Notes: generated by a model from the sequence alone, not told the origin. A stretch of DNA of 64,000 nucleotides from Sulfolobales archaeon (GCA_025058345.1 JANXEN010000006.1:1-64000); one strand, 5' to 3'; positions 53,032-62,186 are shown, numbered from the stretch's first letter. Numbers and translations: made by a program.

Positions 53032-53943
53032 TTATTTAAAATGCTTTAACAGCTCATCCTTATCTAAATTCTTTAGCAACTCCACCATATCACTCAGAGT
53101 TGAGGGAGGTCTATCTGCTTTACGTATAAAGACTTTACTGTAGGGTAATTGATTGAAACTCCTCATAACTTCCTCGGATTCAGGTGTATTGGTGTATTTA
53201 TTCATTACCAGTAACTTTGGCTCTTTACTGAACTCCGTGTTTAGAAACTTAATCACCTCATGTACCTCCAGTAATGGCATAGTTTCTGGATTACTTACCA
53301 ACACAAACGAAGTGTTCGAACCCTTTATGGACTCCCATAAAGTAGTGTATATGTTACGTTGCTCGTAAAGCTTCTCTAATACGGAGTCCTTAAATTTAAA
53401 TTCCTTACCTAATGTTCTAGCTATCGAATATCTGAGCGATATTATTCTCTCCCTAATTTCTATTAACTTCTCTATCCATACAGTGTATAGCTTAGGAAGT
53501 ATTAACGTCCTTAAAGTTATACCTGTAGGTGGTGTATCGACGACGACATAATCATAATCTTCAGTACTGTATAGTTTATGGAGTTCTCTGATGAATACTT
53601 CCTCCTCAATACCCGGTGAGTACTTAATGGTATTAACTATGTTATCTAAGTTTAGGACTGATAGGGAGGGCGATAATTCCCTTATTAATTCCACGTAATG
53701 GTCAGAGATCTTCTTTATTGCTACATCTAAGTCTAACTGACATGCGTAAAGCTTGTCAGCGATCTTGTGGTGCCTCATAACATCGCTAATTCCTAAGTAC
53801 TTAATTAAATGTTTAGCAGGGTCTAGACTGTAGAGCAAGGAATTACCTAAATCGGTTAAAGTTAGTGAGAGTAGTATGGAAACAGTTGTCTTACCTACGC
53901 CGCCCTTACCTATGACTAATATGACGTGTTTAGTTATTACCAC
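53032..53943 (-). CDS. ArsA/Get3-like ATPase
   Basis: This 303-residue single-domain ATPase has the deviant Walker A GKGGVGKTT (residues 12-20), SLDPAKHL (the A-loop, usually STDPAHSL) and switch II DTPPTGITLR. Family members deliver tail-anchored proteins (Get3) or drive arsenite export (ArsA). No ArsB or ArsR is adjacent and the arsenite cysteines are absent, so a Get3-like role is more likely. It overlaps the small upstream gene by 7 bases. Confidence 0.82.
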   Translation of the reverse strand: MVITKHVILVIGKGGVGKTTVSILLSLTLTDLGNSLLYSLDPAKHLIKYLGISDVMRHHKIADKLYACQLDLDVAIKKISDHYVELIRELSPSLSVLNLDNIVNTIKYSPGIEEEVFIRELHKLYSTEDYDYVVVDTPPTGITLRTLILPKLYTVWIEKLIEIRERIISLRYSIARTLGKEFKFKDSVLEKLYEQRNIYTTLWESIKGSNTSFVLVSNPETMPLLEVHEVIKFLNTEFSKEPKLLVMNKYTNTPESEEVMRSFNQLPYSKVFIRKADRPPSTLSDMVELLKNLDKDELLKHFK

Positions 53944-54236
53944 TCACCTCCAAGCGATGCCATCAAATCACCTATATCAGATCCTTTAACGCTCCTCATC
54001 TCAAGTAACTTAAACTCGTTTCTTAAGGCCGGTATCAACTCCAGGACTAGCATCGAGGGTATTGGTATTACACCCATCAAAGAACCTAAAATCATATATA
54101 ACAATGCAACTTCTAACTCAACACACTCGAGCTCTAGTGATGAAACACTGCTCTCTATGGTTGCCTTGTGTATACCCTTCATAAAGTTAATTAATTCATT
54201 AAACGTTTTTAGTAGTTTACGTGCGGAGTCCGCCAC
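53937..54236 (-). CDS. Small helical protein coupled to the ArsA/Get3-like ATPase
   Basis: This 99-residue protein is predicted to be nearly all helix: a charged helix (1-40), a hydrophobic stretch (about 42-70; LLYMILGSLMGVIPIPSMLVL) that could span a membrane or form a core, and a charged tail. Its stop overlaps the ATPase start, so the two are translationally coupled and likely interact. I do not recognise the family. Confidence 0.7.
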   Translation of the reverse strand: MADSARKLLKTFNELINFMKGIHKATIESSVSSLELECVELEVALLYMILGSLMGVIPIPSMLVLELIPALRNEFKLLEMRSVKGSDIGDLMASLGGEW

Positions 54237-54314
54237 TTGCCGATCATCCTATAATATAGATAGTTTGATATTAATAAAGTAAAAAATTATTTTTCTTGAT
54301 TCTATTTACATCAT

Positions 54315-56126
54315 TCATTTGGATTTTCTTATTCCCTGTATAAAGAATATCAATAGCAAGAAGTTCAGGGTTTGCGCAATTATTATGAATGAACCGGCTA
54401 GAGATATGTATAGCATCGGTAAGGATGGCATGACGTAGAATATCCACACAAATAGAGCTAAGGTAACCGTTATCCATAAGAACATTGCGGGAACTAGAGT
54501 TAATAACGTAACTCCACCTCTGACTTTAAGGACGGCATACACCCACAGCGATGCGGTCATTAACATGAGGGCTGCTAAAAGTTGGTTTAAGCCTGCGAAT
54601 GCCGGCCATATCACGCTATACGCTGGTAAAAATCTATTTAACTCAGGAACATATATCTGCGGGTATGCTAACACAACACCGACAATTACTCCTACTAAAG
54701 ATGCTAGCCACCTATTCGTAAGTACCTTCTTAGTTCCTGGGGATACCTTAACCCAGTTGAATAGTTCTTGCCACGCAAACCTGGCTAACCTATTTGAAGT
54801 GTCTAAGGTGGTTACAATGAATGCTGTCAAAGCAGTAGCTGCGAATACCCTGAAACCAATGAACGATGCTTCAAAAGTTCCTAAGCCGAAGATCCTTGAC
54901 CACCCAGTCGCTTGTAATAACGCATAACCTGTGTAGAACCTCTCTGCCGCAGCTAAACCGATTATCGTAGGTGCCCTAATCCCTATCTTAGCTAACATAT
55001 CTGTGACTGGGTAATTGACCATAGCCCCTAGCTGGGCGAAATCCCATACGAATGCGATAGGAGTTATGACAGCAAGAGATGACACAGCTCCCTCAGTCAA
55101 CATACCGCCATATCCAACTAAGGTAGCGTCTAACTCATTCGCTAATTGCTTAGATGTTGTACCTGAACCAACTAATGAGTGGAATCCGGATAAAGCACCG
55201 CAGGCAATTATTAAAGGTATTACCGGCCAGAAGTAAGCCACTCTAGCTCTACCCAAATCACCCATGGCTCCTAAAATACTTGCAGGTTGGGCGAAGTCCG
55301 TGTAAATAGGTCCTGTGAATGGTAGACCGGCAATTAGTATTACACCGATAAAGGCAAGCGCTACGAATGCCCACAGTAAGTAGGCATTTAGATAGTCCCT
55401 AGGCTGTAGTAGATACCATACTGGAAGAGCTGCAGCCACGAATGAATAACCGGCCAACACCAAAACCCAACCTTCATATGTAAGATACACCGGTATGTAG
55501 AAGGACATAAAGAACGAAATGGCAACAAATACCAACGATATCACAGTAGCTAACTTTACGTTAACACCATATCTATAAACTAAAATACCGAAGAACAGCG
55601 ATATAGGCATGTAGAGGAACATTATCAGAGCTGTTTGAGGGACTGAAGCGAATGTGCTCGCAGCAACACTGAAGAATGCAGCCAGAACCAGTACTAAAGC
55701 CATCCAAACATAAATTACTGAAACTACCCTAGCCCTCTTACCCATAACGTTCTCCGACACCGTCATTATTGATAACCCACCATGCCTAACGCTAGCCATT
55801 ATTGATAAGTAGTCATGTACTGCACCGATGAAGACGTTGCCGAATAACACCCAGATAAGTGGTAAACCCCAACCGAATACTGTAGCAGTTGCAGGACCTA
55901 TTATAGGTCCTGAACCAGCTATTGAAGCGAAGTGATGTCCGTAAAGCACATACTTATTTGCTGGTACGTAATCAACGCCGTCGAACTTCTCGACCGCAGG
56001 AGTAACTCTGTTAGGATCTGCTTTAACAACCTTTTGCTCGAGGAGCTTCCTCCCATAGAAGTAATAAGCTACGCCGTAAATAGCTGCCACGATTACTAAT
56101 ATTAGTAAGGAAAGCATGGCACTCAC
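54315..56126 (-). CDS. cstA: Carbon starvation protein A (CstA) family peptide/pyruvate transporter
   Basis: This 603-residue protein has about sixteen membrane segments. It matches CstA in YVPANKYVLYGHHFASIAGSGPIIGPATA (ends cited), the SVSENVMGKRAR loop and the HSLVGSGTTSKQLANE segment. CstA family members import peptides or pyruvate. A small membrane protein gene lies one base upstream and is probably a subunit. Confidence 0.93.
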   Translation of the reverse strand: MSAMLSLLILVIVAAIYGVAYYFYGRKLLEQKVVKADPNRVTPAVEKFDGVDYVPANKYVLYGHHFASIAGSGPIIGPATATVFGWGLPLIWVLFGNVFIGAVHDYLSIMASVRHGGLSIMTVSENVMGKRARVVSVIYVWMALVLVLAAFFSVAASTFASVPQTALIMFLYMPISLFFGILVYRYGVNVKLATVISLVFVAISFFMSFYIPVYLTYEGWVLVLAGYSFVAAALPVWYLLQPRDYLNAYLLWAFVALAFIGVILIAGLPFTGPIYTDFAQPASILGAMGDLGRARVAYFWPVIPLIIACGALSGFHSLVGSGTTSKQLANELDATLVGYGGMLTEGAVSSLAVITPIAFVWDFAQLGAMVNYPVTDMLAKIGIRAPTIIGLAAAERFYTGYALLQATGWSRIFGLGTFEASFIGFRVFAATALTAFIVTTLDTSNRLARFAWQELFNWVKVSPGTKKVLTNRWLASLVGVIVGVVLAYPQIYVPELNRFLPAYSVIWPAFAGLNQLLAALMLMTASLWVYAVLKVRGGVTLLTLVPAMFLWITVTLALFVWIFYVMPSLPMLYISLAGSFIIIAQTLNFLLLIFFIQGIRKSK

Positions 56127-56127
56127 C

Positions 56128-56370
56128 CTAACTCAACTTCTTACCTGTCTTTGCCTCTATGAACTTCTTAATAGCTACTGGGATTTCACCGAGCCATAAT
56201 GCTGGGCCAATTAATACGGCATACATCCCTAACGATATCAATATAGCGTTTATCTCGTTAGTGCCTCTAACACCTATAGCACCTCTCATACCTCCAATTA
56301 CTATAGTATATAGGTAGAGAATTAACCCCAGACCCGTTAGAGCTATCCCAACGGCTTCTTTGGTCTTCAT
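56128..56370 (-). CDS. Small membrane protein in the cstA operon
   Basis: This 80-residue protein has two hydrophobic segments (about 7-25 and 43-60) separated by GGMRGAIGVRGTNEIN, and a basic C-terminus. It stops one base before the cstA start, so the two are co-expressed. It is probably an accessory subunit of the CstA transporter; the family is not recognised. Confidence 0.7.
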   Translation of the reverse strand: MKTKEAVGIALTGLGLILYLYTIVIGGMRGAIGVRGTNEINAILISLGMYAVLIGPALWLGEIPVAIKKFIEAKTGKKLS

Positions 56371-56488
56371 AGAACTTACCCTCCTATAAAGGATATTTGG
56401 AAAATCTTTTAAATTTTATGCAACGTGAAATTACTGGCTGAACGACAGTTCAATAACTTAATTACTCCTGATCTAAATACTTATCTAT

Positions 56489-57160
56489 ATGGTGATTGAT
56501 TTGGTAATAGACTATATGATGTTGGTAGTCCTTAGCGTATCTGCAGTAGCGATGGTTGTATGGTATTTCAGGAAACGTAAGGAGTTAATTAAGTTTTTAA
56601 GAGATATTGTTGAGGAGCTTGAGGACGTATTTAAACCTGATGATAAGGTCTACGAACTTCTCGGTTACTTAGTTGGGTTTAAAGCTAAGTATAAATTAAG
56701 TAGGTCTTCATCAGCATTAAATGCGTACGCAACTCTGACCACTACCCCCGAATATTCCCTACTTTATTACCCTATAGCTAAGCTGATGTCTAGGAAGAAT
56801 ACATTAGCTATCGCCGTTGAGTTTAGGGATGGTTTATCAAGAGATTTACATATAATAAGGTCCGATATCAAGAGGTTGGAGCGTAGGTTGAGGATTGATG
56901 TCGAGAATTTAGATAAAATGAGGGTTAAGAACATTAAGTTCTCTGATAAATCATACATCGCCTACTACCTCAGCGAAGGTGATGTTGACTTAATACTTAA
57001 TGAGTTAAGTAACTCTGAGTTAAGCATCTTTCAACTCTCTTTATTTAGTTCTAAAAACCTCGTATTAGTGCTTGTAGAGGCTAAGAGAGGTGTTGTAAAA
57101 CCTACTTACAAACTCATCAACACTATCTACAGTAAGATTAGCAAGAGTAGAGGTAGGTGA
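56489..57160 (+). CDS. Membrane-anchored hypothetical protein
   Basis: This 223-residue protein has one N-terminal membrane segment (about 8-26) followed by basic residues and a soluble alpha/beta region, with a possible coiled coil near 120-150 (DIKRLERRLRIDVENLDKMR). By the positive-inside pattern the soluble part faces the cytosol. It converges on the fumarase gene. I do not recognise the family. Confidence 0.65.
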   Translation: MVIDLVIDYMMLVVLSVSAVAMVVWYFRKRKELIKFLRDIVEELEDVFKPDDKVYELLGYLVGFKAKYKLSRSSSALNAYATLTTTPEYSLLYYPIAKLMSRKNTLAIAVEFRDGLSRDLHIIRSDIKRLERRLRIDVENLDKMRVKNIKFSDKSYIAYYLSEGDVDLILNELSNSELSIFQLSLFSSKNLVLVLVEAKRGVVKPTYKLINTIYSKISKSRGR

Positions 57161-57168
57161 AACTCTCA

Positions 57169-58491
57169 TCAAGATTTCCCCACTAGTAATCCAGGCCTCA
57201 ACAACTTCTTTAAATCCTTAAGGTCGTAAATCACATCATCACTTAATCCTAATTCCTTAAGCACGTCATATAGTTTCTTACCCTTCGCAATTTCTTTCGA
57301 AAGTAGTGCTGCTCTATCATAACCTATTAGTGGCGTCAGGACCGTTATTAACGCGGAGCTTCGCTCAGCTAATTCTCTAGTCCTTTCAGCATTAGGTACC
57401 ACCTTTTTAAGGACTTGGCGGCTTAACTTATTCATAGCTTCTGAAAGAAGCATTATCTGCATATGTATGTTGTAGGAGATCAGCGGTATACCCATACTTA
57501 ATTCGAATTCGCCTAACATACCGGCTAGATTGTTGGAGTGGTCTAAACCTATTACTTGAGTTGCCGCAAGCATAGCTGCCTCAACAGTTACAGGATTTTC
57601 CTTGCCGGGCATTATGCTACTGCCTGGAACCTCCTGCGGTATGTCAATTTCGTTAAGACCTGTTGCAGGACCTGAGTACATGAGCCTCAAATCTTGACAT
57701 AACCTCATGATGTCTAATGCGATGACTCTTAGAGCACCGCTCAACATTACCAAGTCACTTAATAGCTTCATACCTCTTGTCTTGACTTCACTAAGCTTTA
57801 AATCCATACCTACGGCATCTCTTAGAAACTTAATCGTTAATTTCGGGAAATCTGTGTGAGAATTTATGCCTGTGCCTACGGCAGTACCTCCTAGAGGGAT
57901 TTCCTTAACGTATTCCTCTATCGAGTTAACCGAATTTAGGTCGTGATTTAAGGCATCCCGAAATGCTCTAAATTCTAAACCCATAGTGATTGGTAAGGCA
58001 TCCCTTAAATGAGTTCTACCTGGCTTAATAACGTCTCCCGTCCTGGTTGATAACTCATCCAAACCATCTATGAACTCCTTCAACGCTGGTTTAAGGCGTT
58101 CCTCAACATCAGCTATGGCTGCTATCCTTATGGCTGATGTAACTACATCATTAGTTGATTGACACATGTTTACGTGATCGTTTGGATGAACATCACATCT
58201 ACAGAGTTCTGAGGCCCTAATCGCTATGACCTCATTTACGTTCATGTTTAACCCTGTACCAGATCCTGTCTGGAAAACATCAACTACTATCTTATCATCA
58301 TGCAGGCCCTCAGCCAATTCTAGAGCTGCTTTAGAAATCGCTTCACTAATTGATGGGTTAAGTAATCCTAACTCGGCGTTGGCCCTAGCTGCTGAGTGCT
58401 TTATCACCCCCATAGCCCAAATAACTTTACGGGGGAATCTAATACCGGTATTTAAAAATACCTTAACGGCTCTCTCAGTGTATTTTAGAAT
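57169..58491 (-). CDS. fumC: Class II fumarate hydratase with short N-terminus and probable ATT start
   Basis: The signature GSSIMPGKENPV, VFQTGSGTGLNMNVNEVIA and GRTHLRDALPI identify fumarase, which interconverts fumarate and malate. The first ATG (58413) would cut off YTERAV...GIRFPRKVIWA, which is clearly fumarase sequence and continues in frame to a TAA at 58494. No ATG, GTG, TTG or CTG lies in that extension. ATT at 58491 follows GGTGAT by four bases and is the best start (440 residues). About 20 residues of the usual N-terminus (the VPADAYYGA region) are absent. Confidence 0.85.
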   Translation of the reverse strand: MLKYTERAVKVFLNTGIRFPRKVIWAMGVIKHSAARANAELGLLNPSISEAISKAALELAEGLHDDKIVVDVFQTGSGTGLNMNVNEVIAIRASELCRCDVHPNDHVNMCQSTNDVVTSAIRIAAIADVEERLKPALKEFIDGLDELSTRTGDVIKPGRTHLRDALPITMGLEFRAFRDALNHDLNSVNSIEEYVKEIPLGGTAVGTGINSHTDFPKLTIKFLRDAVGMDLKLSEVKTRGMKLLSDLVMLSGALRVIALDIMRLCQDLRLMYSGPATGLNEIDIPQEVPGSSIMPGKENPVTVEAAMLAATQVIGLDHSNNLAGMLGEFELSMGIPLISYNIHMQIMLLSEAMNKLSRQVLKKVVPNAERTRELAERSSALITVLTPLIGYDRAALLSKEIAKGKKLYDVLKELGLSDDVIYDLKDLKKLLRPGLLVGKS

Positions 58492-58558
58492 TTAGATCAC
58501 CGAATAAAAATACGTTACATGGGTTAAAAGCTAATGAAGAGTTCCCTAACTTACTGCA

Positions 58559-59305
58559 TTAAGTTTTAGTCCCCACTTTACTACATATAGGGCAGTCAGG
58601 CTTTTTAGATACCTTCAATTCGGTGAAACTCATCGAGTACCCATCATATACGACTAACTTATTGAAGGCTGGTTGACCGTAACCAGTTATTAGCTTAACG
58701 GCTTCCGTAACTTGAAGACATGCCATAACTCCTGGCGTAGTGCCTAGGACGGGGAACGGCCTTACTTCAGGCGGTTTCTTAGGTATGAGGCATTGAAGAC
58801 AGGGAGTGACCCCAGGAAATACGACGAGTAATTGCCCGTAAAGCCCCATAATACCTGCATGTATGTACGGCTTCCCCAATTCAACACAAATCCTATTAAT
58901 TAGGAACCTAGTGTCCCAGTTATCTAATCCGTCAACCACTAAATCAACTTCATCTATTAAAGTTTTAAGTAGTTCCTCATCAGCACGTGTCTTAATGACC
59001 TCAATATTGACTTCCGGATTTAGACCTCTTAACTTCTTAAAAGCAGATAAGACCTTAGGGGTTCCTAGGTCATCGCTCCAGTGGAGGATTTGCCTATTTA
59101 AATTACTTAATTCCACATCTTCAGAATCTACAAGTATTAAATTACCGACACCTGCTGCAGTTAAGTACAGTGATGACGGACATCCGAGTCCCCCCACCCC
59201 TACCACTAAAACCTTAGAGTTCTTTAGCTTAAGTTGGCCATCAACTCCGAAAAGCCTGATTTGCCTATCATAACGCTCTAACTCTGATGGTGTTAATTCC
59301 ATCAA
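58559..59305 (-). CDS. E1-like adenylyltransferase (ThiF/MoeB/HesA family)
   Basis: This 248-residue protein has the N-terminal YDRQIRLFG motif, the nucleotide loop GVGGLGCP, DSEDVELSNLNRQ, and zinc cysteines CLQC and CPIC (the last near the C-terminus). The family adenylates the C-terminal glycine of small sulfur carriers or SAMP modifiers (MoaD, ThiS, SAMP). The catalytic cysteine position was not assigned with certainty. No carrier gene is adjacent; a JAMM protease occurs at 11201. Confidence 0.9.
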   Translation of the reverse strand: MMELTPSELERYDRQIRLFGVDGQLKLKNSKVLVVGVGGLGCPSSLYLTAAGVGNLILVDSEDVELSNLNRQILHWSDDLGTPKVLSAFKKLRGLNPEVNIEVIKTRADEELLKTLIDEVDLVVDGLDNWDTRFLINRICVELGKPYIHAGIMGLYGQLLVVFPGVTPCLQCLIPKKPPEVRPFPVLGTTPGVMACLQVTEAVKLITGYGQPAFNKLVVYDGYSMSFTELKVSKKPDCPICSKVGTKT

Positions 59306-59346
59306 ACATTAGCCCTTTACTATATCATTTAGTTAACTCTTTAAAC

Positions 59347-60489
59347 TTATTGTTTGATGAACTTCCTCTCCATAAGCAGAAAGAATGAAGAAGCTAAGGT
59401 AAATACCATCAAGTATCTGAAAGTTATGAGGTAGTCACCAGTCATTGTTATTAGATACCCAGCTATTAAGGGACCTACCAACATGCCTAAATCCCAGGAA
59501 GACGCATACATTCCTGATAAGACACTGCGTAGCTCTGTTTTAGTGTTTATGAATACTAACGCCTGAGTTGACGGTACGAAGATACCGTCCCCAAACCCTA
59601 TCAATAAAACCGGTATGAAGGCGAGTGGTGGGAGGGGAAAGTAACTCAACATCGCTAAACCTACCGCATCTATTCCCAATGCCAGTAATGCTAAGCTCAT
59701 AACGTTCCTATCTGTACAGAAACTCATTAATACCCTACTTAAAAGTCCTGAAATTCCGTAGGCTGAGCTAACTATACCTGCTTCGTAGTCGGAATAACCA
59801 GTTATTTTAAGGTAGGATGAGAGGAAAGGAATCACCGATGCTAGAATGATTGTTTGGAACGACGTAGATATGAATAGTAGAATGAAACTCCTATGTCGGA
59901 GGACTTTAGCCATCTCATGAACTATGTCTTTAAAGGTAGTGTCGCACTTCAGGGAATCGTTTAACTTAATCATAGGCACCATAATGAACGCTGATATGGA
60001 GGTGATTATGAATAATGACTTATACCCTAAGAGCTCTGATATCAACCCCCCTAGGAAGGGACCTAATGTATAGCCTAGACTGGCCATCAATGCCCTAGTG
60101 CCTAAGGCCCTACCGACAACTCCACGGCGAGCTATATCTACCACATAAGCTATTGATGGAGGTATAAACGATGCTAGGGAGAGGCCCTGAACAAGTCTAC
60201 CTAGTATTAAAGTGTTGATATCTTTCGATAAGTACAGTATTAAGTAGCTGATGCCTAGTAATAACGTACCTAACCTCATCATGAAAACCCTTGATCGTAG
60301 GTCTGACATGATGCTGAATAACACTCTAGTTGCAATAGTTGCTGTTGGAGCTGCCGACATCACTACACCTATTGAGGTTGGATCTCCTCCTAGACTCATA
60401 ACATACCTAGGGACTATAGGTACTATAGCCCATGTAAGTATGAAGAAGCAGAGCGTGATTAGATATACGTTAAATGCATCCTTATTCAT
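59347..60489 (-). CDS. MFS transporter
   Basis: This 380-residue protein has twelve hydrophobic segments. Cytosolic loop motifs are SIMSDLRSRVFMMRLG (motif A-like) and RRGVVGRALGTRALMASLGYTLGPFLGGLISE in the fourth and fifth segments (cited in part), the pattern of drug or sugar efflux MFS proteins. A 16-bp perfect palindrome lies upstream (60531-60546). Substrate unknown. Confidence 0.83.
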   Translation of the reverse strand: MNKDAFNVYLITLCFFILTWAIVPIVPRYVMSLGGDPTSIGVVMSAAPTATIATRVLFSIMSDLRSRVFMMRLGTLLLGISYLILYLSKDINTLILGRLVQGLSLASFIPPSIAYVVDIARRGVVGRALGTRALMASLGYTLGPFLGGLISELLGYKSLFIITSISAFIMVPMIKLNDSLKCDTTFKDIVHEMAKVLRHRSFILLFISTSFQTIILASVIPFLSSYLKITGYSDYEAGIVSSAYGISGLLSRVLMSFCTDRNVMSLALLALGIDAVGLAMLSYFPLPPLAFIPVLLIGFGDGIFVPSTQALVFINTKTELRSVLSGMYASSWDLGMLVGPLIAGYLITMTGDYLITFRYLMVFTLASSFFLLMERKFIKQ

Positions 60490-60530
60490 TCAACACATCA
60501 CAAAAATCTTAATTAAAATGCAGACTTAAA

Positions 60531-60546
60531 TACTAAACGTTTAGTA
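60531..60546. promoter_or_regulatory. 16-bp perfect palindrome upstream of the MFS gene
   Basis: TACTAAACGTTTAGTA lies 42 to 57 bases before the MFS start at 60489, just upstream of a reverse TATA-like TATTTAAG. That position suits an activator or regulator site. It differs from the DtxR operator. Confidence 0.55.
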
Positions 60547-60554
60547 ATTACCTA

Positions 60555-61709
60555 CTACTCAGGCTTACCTCTACGTCTTACCTCCCTAGCCCTAGACCTA
60601 TACTTCTTAACCCTATCCTCTAACTTTTCGAGGGAGTCTTTAATGGATGATAGTAAGTCCCAACCAGTGCCCTCAGTGACGAGGACTCCATCGTCTGTGG
60701 TCAACCTGGAATTAACTACGTATCTTTTCCTCCCTCCCTTACTTTCCTCCTTAATGTTAACCCGGAAGTTAATTACGTTAGTCACCCTCCTAATATCTGA
60801 TAGGTATTCGTTGACGAGCGTTTCCACCTGAGACTTACTTAGCTCATCTACCTTAAGGGATTCTGGGATCTTAGCCTCTATTAATTCCTTAGAGATTAAT
60901 TGTTCTGCGTAAGCCTTAAGTACGTCTACACTACTTACTACACCAACCACCTTAACTCCTTTAGTGACCGGTAGTCCCGTAACCTTCCTATCAATTAAAG
61001 TCTTAACAACGCTTTCTAGGGAGTCTCCAACGGAGGAGCATACTGGAGGTGAGGACATGAAGTCCTTAACCGGTGCGGCGAGGAACTCCTCCTCAAACTG
61101 TTCGTAGCCTTTCCTACGAGTCAGTCTTATGAAGTAAATCTTCTCCACTATATCAGTCATAGATATAACTCCATCGATACCTTCACTGCTATCTACAACT
61201 GGGAGTCTTGAGATACCGTTTCTGAGCATTAACCACCTAGCCCTCGCTAAGGACTCCTCATCTCTGATAACAGTCGGTGGGGAAGTCATAACATCCTCTA
61301 CATACTTCCTCGGAATTAACCCCTTACTCAATAAGAATGCCATTAAATCATACCTACTTAAATACCCCATCAACTCATTGCCCTTACTAATCACTGGTAA
61401 TGCCTTAGCCTTCCAAAGCACGAACTTAGCTACAGCATCCTCAACACCACTCATCATATCAACCCCGTATGGAGGTTCCATTATACTCCTAACTTTCGTA
61501 GCCCTACCAGCACCGCTCATCAAGATGCCCCTATAACTCAGCACACCAACTAACTTACTACCACTAACAACAGGTACTACCCTAACCTTCAAGTCCCGCA
61601 TCTTAGACAACACGTTGCCAACACTCATATCAGGTTCAGCAATTATGGGTGGATCGACAGCGATTTCATAAACCTTATTGTGGAGCTTGGAACTCAAAAC
61701 AAATCCCAA
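60555..61709 (-). CDS. Four-CBS protein with C-terminal HPF/RaiA-like domain
   Basis: This 384-residue protein has four CBS motifs (about 10-60, 70-130, 138-190 and 210-268). It ends in a domain (about 285-370) with RKRYVVNSRLTTDDGVLVTEG and GWDLLSSIKDSLEKLEDRVKKYR (in part), which resembles the ribosome hibernation factor HPF/RaiA in order and spacing. The tail is strongly basic (SRAREVRRRGK). CBS domains bind adenine nucleotides, so it may be an energy-controlled ribosome-binding protein. The HPF likeness is by eye. Confidence 0.75.
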   Translation of the reverse strand: MGFVLSSKLHNKVYEIAVDPPIIAEPDMSVGNVLSKMRDLKVRVVPVVSGSKLVGVLSYRGILMSGAGRATKVRSIMEPPYGVDMMSGVEDAVAKFVLWKAKALPVISKGNELMGYLSRYDLMAFLLSKGLIPRKYVEDVMTSPPTVIRDEESLARARWLMLRNGISRLPVVDSSEGIDGVISMTDIVEKIYFIRLTRRKGYEQFEEEFLAAPVKDFMSSPPVCSSVGDSLESVVKTLIDRKVTGLPVTKGVKVVGVVSSVDVLKAYAEQLISKELIEAKIPESLKVDELSKSQVETLVNEYLSDIRRVTNVINFRVNIKEESKGGRKRYVVNSRLTTDDGVLVTEGTGWDLLSSIKDSLEKLEDRVKKYRSRAREVRRRGKPE

Positions 61710-61752
61710 TATATAGTATTCCTATCAGTAGTAATAAACCCTACCGTAAAGG

Positions 61753-61763
61753 TTATTTTTATC
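61753..61763 (+). promoter_or_regulatory. TATA box of the radical SAM operon
   Basis: TTATTTTTATC is centred 26 bases before about 61784. The 18-bp palindrome at 61786-61803 therefore covers the start of transcription. Confidence 0.45.
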
Positions 61764-61785
61764 TCCTCATAGTTCTGATCTAGAG

Positions 61786-61803
61786 GTTCGGAAATTTCCG
61801 AAC
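61786..61803. promoter_or_regulatory. 18-bp perfect palindrome, probable operator
   Basis: GTTCGGAAATTTCCGAAC is perfectly self-complementary and lies 14 bases upstream of the ATG at 61817, overlapping the expected transcription start. It is more GC-rich at its ends than the surrounding DNA, unlike a simple AT-rich run. The winged-helix protein at the end of the operon (63706) is a candidate binder. Confidence 0.75.
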
Positions 61804-61816
61804 TAGGTGAATAGCA

Positions 61817-62179
61817 ATGGGTTTACTAAGTGATGGAAATACCGAACGCGTTGTTTTAGTTCTTAGTCATGATTATGCGGGGGATGACCTACTTAATGAG
61901 GTGAAAAAGCTAGTTATGAGTAGTAAGGCTAGGAGGTTGACATTCTATGTTATTTCACCTGATGGTAGACCTAAATACTTTCAGAAGTTAAGGCCTATGA
62001 TTTCCTCAATAATATCTACCTCATTTACGGTGGTTTATGGGGGCTCTACCGCGGAGGACCTCCGTAGACTGCTTAAATCTATTGATGGAGGCATCGTGGC
62101 TGCCATAATTGTTGGAAACTGTGATGAGTTTAAGGAAATTCTTGAGAGTTCAGGCATTAATTATAAAGTTTTGGGGTGA
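61817..62179 (+). CDS. Small alpha/beta hypothetical protein, first gene of the radical SAM operon
   Basis: This 120-residue protein alternates hydrophobic strands and amphipathic helices in a Rossmann-like order (VVLVLSHD, RLTFYVISPD, FTVVYGG, AAIIVGN). It has no clear catalytic motif. A GGTGA site precedes the ATG. It ends seven bases before the radical SAM gene. I do not recognise the family; it may be a partner of the next protein. Confidence 0.7.
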   Translation: MGLLSDGNTERVVLVLSHDYAGDDLLNEVKKLVMSSKARRLTFYVISPDGRPKYFQKLRPMISSIISTSFTVVYGGSTAEDLRRLLKSIDGGIVAAIIVGNCDEFKEILESSGINYKVLG

Positions 62180-62186
62180 GTTAGCA

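Noticed and set aside
62109-62186. Upstream extension of the radical SAM gene to an ATG at 62109
   Set aside because: It lies inside the preceding gene in another frame, has no ribosome site, and ATG 62187 has a good site and a natural start.
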